The notes under the pieces are model-generated. The model did no database searches, was not told the origin of the DNA, and worked only from the letters and a program-made list of their open reading frames with translations. From positions 25,173,743 to 25,237,742 of the forward strand of contig NC_081541.1 in NCBI RefSeq assembly GCF_901000735.1: 64,000 nucleotides of DNA, read 5' to 3'. This stretch comes from Corylus avellana (taxonomy: Eukaryota > Streptophyta > Magnoliopsida > Fagales > Betulaceae). The position numbers and the translations under genes are program-made. Of this stretch, positions 59,681-64,000 are shown one piece after another (within the stretch, counting starts at the first letter, position 1; the number at the start of each line of letters is the position of its first letter).

Positions 59681-61975
59681 AGAAATAGAACTAAAACCAT
59701 ATGTCCAACCACTTTAGAGATTTGCACCACTAATGGTTAAATACTCTCTTATCATCCATATGTATATGAAAGATCCAAAATAAGTTTAGTACAGATCAGA
59801 CCAAAGACCTGGTTTCCATTTTAAAAAAAAAAAAAAAAAAAAAACCCGCTTCTACCGAGGCCCAAAGATAGCCTAAATGAAAGGCCCATTATTACTAGGG
59901 CCCAACAGGAGGCTCTATAATGCCTATAGCTATAAGCTTTCTCTCCACACACTTTTTTCTTTTTTCTTTTTTTTCTTTTTTCTTTTTTCTTTTTTCTTTT
60001 TTTCAGGATAGGAGAGAAATGTTCTCTCGCATTTTCCATTATTTTTTTCCTCCATATCAAAAATACTAATTTGGGTGTCGGAGTGCCTTCGGTCTCATCA
60101 CCAAAAGCCTACTGACGGCCCTCTTCTTGTTTTGCATGAGAAAATCAGCTTAGTCTGGGCATGACAAATTTATGATATAACAGTTTACTTTTTCAACTTA
60201 AAGGGAACATTTTTTAGAACATAAAATTTGATATTGAGTTGCTTCTACTTTGATGCCAATATAGCACTTGAACATGTTTTTCTCGGATGTTTAATACCTA
60301 AATTCTGATGCAAATTTTCCTCAAAATTGTTATTTTGAGGATCAAGCATTATTGGCTAGCTACTTGAGATACCCTGAAATAGAGCTTTGTAAGCACTTAT
60401 TTTTAGGTTGATTTTGACCATTGATTTGACCGTATTATGATATATCCAAATAAATATTATTCCTAAAATTATTTTTATATCAAGTATGCGCGTTAGATTA
60501 ATTTTAAATACTCAATTTTTATTTTACTCCCATATAACTGAGCTTACTGTAACAATGTCTATCAACTTTTTTTTTCTTTTTATTTTTTTATAAAGGTTAA
60601 TCTTGTGATTTATGTACGTTGTACCATCAACCCAATTATATAGAGTGACTTTTGAAATCAATTGGCATTTTGCTCTAAATACCCAACTTCTTCGGTAGTA
60701 GTACATTTTTTTGTCTACTAAGGATCCAAAAATAAAAACAAAGTAAGATAGCTTTGTCTAGATGATGTAGATTAGTGCATTTATAGATGTTGATTTAATT
60801 ATCCATTTAGGCGTAAAATATGTTAATTGAGATGGGATAAATTGTGAGAGTTGGAGTTTAAACTTATGAACTTTTCTTTAATATTATATTAAATCATCCA
60901 CTATTCTAAAAAGTTAAGTTGATAAGAAGATGTGAATATAATTATCTAATTTACATTTTAACAACTATTGTTGGATATTGAGCCTACGAGAGGAAAAGCG
61001 AGAGAGGCCAGCTTTAAACGAAACCCATTATGGGGCTCGAGACGCTGAACAAACAACTCAATGCAGAGCAAGAAATCCACCTCATTGGCAAATCAAACCC
61101 AAATCAACTTATATTTACACAAGAGAATGCACCACTAACTTAAGCATCAGAGTTATTTTTCACTAACTCACACTAACAAGTTCTTTTGCTTACATCTCTT
61201 TGTCCTCTTGCATGTTATCGCATCTCGGAGCTTACCAATTGAAAACTGCATCAACAACTATCATATGCATTTAACAAGTCAATGCTACTTAAATTTCTTC
61301 AAGCATTTCGTCCCCTAGCCTTCAAAATAAAGGAACTTAGTAAAATCCAATTTGCTATAGTTGGCCTAAGGTCTTTTTCATCTTGTAGACCCTCAAGCAA
61401 TGGTTTTGGACATCTTTGAAATAAATTAATTAATTAATTAAATAAAAAAAATAAAAAAAAGGTAATGTTTTGTACTATTTATGATGGAAGACAAAAATGA
61501 GAAAGGCACTTTAAAGTCACCCACAACAAAAAGAAGTCTTCCACTGAATTTGATCCATGCCCCAATGGTAAAAAGAAACTAAGGGAGAGATTTTCCAACA
61601 AGATTTCATTTGGTCAAACAAGTTAGGTGTCCAAGAAGCATGGAATCTTAGGAAGACAACGACATCGTTTCCTTTCATGGTTTTGGTGTCAAAGATCACT
61701 TTTTGCACCTTCTTTTTCTCTTCAAGATGTTTGACTAGGTATCGGATAAGCTCTTCTAGTTATTTTTTATTTTATTTTTTTGATAACAAGATTCCTTGTT
61801 ATTAAACAGTTGAAAATAACACAAAAATTCAAATATAATAAGCGAAGAAGAGTGTTGTGAGGCATATTACTCGGATAGATAGACTCCGCAACTTATTTCT
61901 TAAACTGTCCAAATTTTTATGTTACCCGTAAGGATTTTGATCTTGCTAAATTCAGTATGAATATTCTTGGGATAA
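59681..61975. other. Intergenic region without a convincing gene
   Basis: Three GGCCCA motifs (59859, 59883, 59899) precede a CTATAATG box and a long pyrimidine tract, which looks promoter-like, but no ORF follows. A minus-strand ORF at 61517-61708 has no family I recognise. The rest is AT-rich. Confidence 0.4.
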
Positions 61976-62314
61976 GTTAAGGGTCCGTTTGAAATTGCGG
62001 TTTCAATAAGTGCAATTTTAAAAATAATATTTTTAAAGATAACATTTTTGAAATTGCTACTTTTTTAAAATCGTAAAGGCGTTTGGTAAAACATGTTAAA
62101 AAAATACTTTTTTATTAAATATTTGTTATGTGAATTCATGATTTTAGTTTAAATTCACATTTTTTTTTTCAAATAAGCACCCCCTAACTTGCTTATTGAA
62201 ATCGCCGATTTTTTTCCTATTTTAAATTAAGTGTTTTTTAAATCGTAATGTCAAATACCTTACGTTTTACGATATCTTGTAAAAGCAAAATCACAATCTC
62301 AAATACACCTTAAG
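61976..62314. mobile_element. MITE of the DnaJ-intron family
   Basis: Starts TTAAGGGTCCGTTTGAAATTG and ends CTCAAATACACCTTAA, an inverted terminal pair. The interior has CAATTTTAAAAATA and AAATCGTAATGTCAAA blocks shared with 55522-55807. Confidence 0.6.
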
Positions 62315-62924
62315 TCATCTCCCTTTCGGTTTTGAGACACACGTTTAGTGCGCAATCATAGGAAACAAAGGGTACCAACATTAGTCCTTTTTAGAGAAAT
62401 TTTGACAACCCTAAAATTTGTTTAAAATTTTTAGAAAAGTATTATTTTTATATTGTGGCCGTCAACTATTTAATCTTTCACTCCCATTACTCTTATGTCA
62501 AATTTTTTTTTTTTTAAAAAAAAAAAAAAAATGCCCTTTTTCCATTTCATTACAATATCATCTCATTCCCTTTTTCCATTTCATTGCCAAACACAGCCGA
62601 AAAGAATTTAAATGAGTGCAGTCAATTTGGAAAATGCGATGCTGTAATGTGATGATGGGTCCTGATTCCAGAACATGACCTTCACCTAGCCTGCTAGCCT
62701 GCCAACTACTTTTTATTTTTTTATTTTCTTAATAATGGGGCCCTCGAAAACTAACTAATGATATTTGGGCCGACAATTGACTGGATCTTTATGAAAAAAC
62801 AAAAAAGGTTTATCTATGTCAGCATCCCATCACAATTGCTTCATTGGTCTACCAAATAGATGGGCCTCGTTTGGACACTAATTTATTTTATTTTTAATTT
62901 AAAAAATTAGATGAAAATTTAAAA

Positions 62925-62960
<36 letters not shown>

Positions 62961-63280
62961 CACTCTCGCACAAATTTTAAAGCACTCAAAATATCCATTA
63001 ATGTTTTTTTTTTTTTTTCTAATTAAAATGATAAAGCGGTGATTAACTGTGGTTATTTTATTTTGGTATGACCATAGTAGTTAATACATATTCGTTGGAA
63101 ATTACTAAAGAGAGACCTAGACAACAAAAAATTATAGGCACTCTCTCAAGACCAATTAAACCATAGTATAACCTAACCCCACTATAACATTAGTAAAATT
63201 CAACATGGCTAATACTAAAAAAAATGAATAATTCTCATTTTAAATTTTGAAGTCGCTCCCAAATGGCAAATACAGACCTG
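62315..63280. other. Intergenic AT-rich sequence
   Basis: No gene. Long T/A run at 62503-62531, a (TA)n microsatellite at about 62931-62956 and a T run at 63006-63019. Confidence 0.5.
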
Positions 63281-63532
63281 ACTGATTGAGATCCCCTCAA
63301 ATTTTCTAAATATATTTTCACATTTTAAGATTTTCATTTAACGGTCTGAAGAAATTCAAAAGTTTGTATGTTACTGAGGTAATTAATAATTAGTTTTCAG
63401 CATGTCAAATTTACTTGCCTCAGTAACACAAACTTATAAATTTGTTTAGACCATTAGATAAAATTGAGAACTCAAATTTTAAATATATGAAAATCTCATA
63501 TTTTTAAAAAAATTTAAGAGAATTCAAGTTCG
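63281..63532. mobile_element. Foldback/MITE with inverted arms
   Basis: The left arm contains TCAAATTTTCTAAATATATT, AACGGTCTGAA and TTACTGAGG. These are mirrored by GCCTCAGTAAC, TAGACCATTA and AAATTTTAAATATATGAAAA on the right. The arms are imperfect and no ORF is present. Confidence 0.6.
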
Positions 63533-64000
63533 TACCTAAACACAAGATTTTCTTAGAGACCACTAAACCACAACGATGGATTGGTCCATAACTAGTGTTT
63601 TGTGCATGTCATATGGGGGTTGATATTATTCGCCCCTAAATATTATTCACTTCTTTTTTCAAAAAAAATCAACATAAAAATATTTTCATTTTTTATATTA
63701 CATCATACATTTTTTATATCACATTATTTACTTTTTACTATTATTCAAATAAATAAAAATCACTATAAAACAAATTTTTTAACTTTTCAATACCACTTTT
63801 TCACTTTTCTATACCAATAATTAGTCTCATTTTTTTTTTTTTTTGCAATATCATTACCAATCATTCCTTCAACCTAGTTTAATAAGTGGCAAGTGTCATC
63901 TCTCACGTGTTTTCTTTCTGGACAAAAATTTCCTCTAAACTAGTTTGGGGGAAATATCCTCCAAACCATTTAAAATGGTGTAAAATGTATATAAACATTT
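63533..64000. other. Intergenic AT-rich sequence at the window end
   Basis: No recognisable gene or repeat apart from A and T runs. Confidence 0.5.

Noticed and set aside
61517..61708. A 63-codon minus-strand frame
   Set aside because: It shows no family motif, no splice context and no matching copy; it is short enough to be chance.

Overview
The window is nuclear DNA of a flowering plant, most likely a eudicot. It is AT-rich, its genes have introns, and it holds several plant-specific repeat classes: Ty1/copia and Ty3/gypsy retrotransposons with tRNA-Met-type primer sites, FAR1/MULE remnants, a CACTA end, hAT elements, MITEs and a SINE. It is a scaffold, not finished sequence: runs of N lie at 8134-8233, 9967-10066, 36512-36531, 37210-37322, 44014-44113 and 54777-54876. 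Most of the window is transposon debris. All gene models are my own manual splicing of the raw sequence and are not confirmed by transcripts.

Left third (1-19 kb). A minus-strand cucumisin-type subtilase gene (3496-7099; 10 exons, 736 codons, open throughout) is the best-preserved member of a tandem array. The other members survive as a promoter/exon-1 relic near 1313-1363, exons 1-2 at 8982-9277, and a 3' end at 10067-10483. Retrotransposons have cut up the array: two copia LTRs of one family (336-1176 and the solo LTR 1752-2571), a copia 3' LTR (7193-7504), and a gag-only Ty3/gypsy-type element (10484-14117) that itself carries a nested solo LTR (11260-12637). Next come a decayed FAR1/MULE gene (14268-16478), diverged ~90-bp repeats, a CACTA terminus inside a second FAR1 fragment, and a pair of GC-rich palindromes.

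Middle (20-35 kb). A plus-strand nuclear gene for a probable chloroplast COG0354/YgfZ/IBA57-type protein (20769-29858; 12 exons, 426 codons) is intact. A hAT-type MITE ends 165 bp before its start codon, and a 33-bp GC-rich minisatellite lies in its sixth intron. Downstream are a LINE fragment, a long foldback element, a second hAT element with 8-bp target duplications, a small cysteine-rich secreted-protein candidate (34130-34612), and a foldback element split by a SINE with a 17-bp target duplication.

Right half (36-64 kb). A three-exon minus-strand gene (40848-43469, 421 codons) encodes a class-B DnaJ-like protein with an incomplete J domain (LPD in place of HPD) and serine/arginine-rich repeats. 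A near-identical copy lies at 54877-57740. The inner edges of the two copies coincide with assembly gaps, so this may be overlapping contigs or alleles and not a true duplication. Between them sits a degenerate Sirevirus-like copia element (46137-54776) with a 1002-bp LTR, a broken gag-pol and a downstream extra ORF. Its LTR carries six 61-bp repeats built on a GTCCGGAC palindrome. From 58.3 kb to the end I see no convincing gene, only MITEs, simple repeats and intergenic DNA.

I found no novel multi-gene system. The most interesting items are the nested gag-only element with a frame preserved across an inserted solo LTR, the SINE pair with clear target duplications, the GC-rich palindromes, the divergent DnaJ gene with its suspicious duplication, and the fragmented subtilase array.
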